A DNA stretch of 20,640 nt from the NCBI GenBank assembly GCA_019510535.1, contig JAEKKE010000078.1, positions 1 to 20,640 on the forward strand, given 5' to 3'. Made by a program: the position numbers and the translations under genes. This document shows, piece after piece, positions 20,531 through 20,640 of this stretch. The DNA is from Acidobacteriota bacterium. GTDB lineage: Bacteria > Acidobacteriota > Terriglobia > Terriglobales > Acidobacteriaceae. Below the pieces are notes generated by a model that saw only the letters and a list, made by a program, of their open reading frames with translations, searched no databases and was not told the origin of the DNA. Positions within the stretch are counted from its first letter, which is position 1. Each line of letters starts with the position of its first letter.

Positions 20531-20597
20531 AGAAGTTGAAGGGTACTGCACGGGCGGCGAGTTTGTATGGCCACCTTCTACTTTTGATGGGGAACGA

Positions 20598-20630
20598 GAA
20601 AGGACGCCGCGAAGGGCGTCCTTTCGTTTC
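20598..20630 (+). terminator. Intrinsic terminator downstream of the exporter
   Basis: GAAAGGACGCC (20598-20608) pairs with GGCGTCCTTTC (20615-20625) around the loop GCGAAG, followed by GTTTCGCTT. It is about 100 bases beyond the exporter stop, near the window edge. Confidence 0.8.
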
Positions 20631-20640
20631 GCTTAGGGAA

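Overview
This window looks like chromosomal DNA from a GC-rich member of the Acidobacteriota, probably Terriglobia. That assignment is an inference from gene content: an M56 sensor carrying 29-residue repeats, a periplasmic-propeller diguanylate cyclase, and many short palindromic intergenic repeats. No rRNA, tRNA, CRISPR array, prophage or transposase gene was found. The work was done by eye on both strands, with no database search.

Layout, left to right. (1) 1-257: the 3' end of an unrecognised gene, followed by a nested block of repeats (about 295-530). (2) 577-3233, minus strand: an NAD-type malic enzyme followed, with a 4-base overlap, by an HI0933/YhiN-like flavoprotein. The flavoprotein has lost its C-terminal FAD-binding end and has no ordinary start codon. 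(3) 3387-4580, plus: an RlmI-type rRNA methyltransferase. Most of the gap between it and the malic enzyme is one copy of a MITE-like repeat. (4) 4588-8491: a 244-bp palindromic element, then a BlaI-type repressor, an M56 (BlaR1-like) membrane metallopeptidase and a secreted protein. The last two share the same 29-residue repeat and the same C-terminal cap. (5) 8782-10282: a divergent GNAT acetyltransferase and LysR regulator. (6) 10387-14221: a divergent YceH-family protein and a large propeller-Y_Y_Y-TM-GGDEF signalling protein. (7) 14447-16326: a MarR regulator overlapping a pirin, then a secreted YceI protein. (8) 16401-18140, minus: a small two-helix membrane protein and a threonine ammonia-lyase with an ACT domain. 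(9) 18409-20495: a divergent MarR repressor and an EmrB-type 14-helix exporter, with two identical-core palindromes between them.

Several regions are self-contained regulatory modules: BlaI/M56/secreted repeat protein, MarR/pirin, MarR/EmrB and LysR/GNAT. In three of them a palindrome lies over or beside the promoter. The best candidate for a less-described system is the BlaI-M56-repeat-protein module. It has the protease half of BlaR1 but no penicillin-binding sensor. In the sensor's place are about ten 29-residue repeats, also found in the secreted protein encoded just downstream.

At least three families of short non-coding repeats are scattered between the genes. One copy sits inside another, one fills a divergent promoter region, and repeat-like sequence replaces the lost 3' end of the flavoprotein gene.
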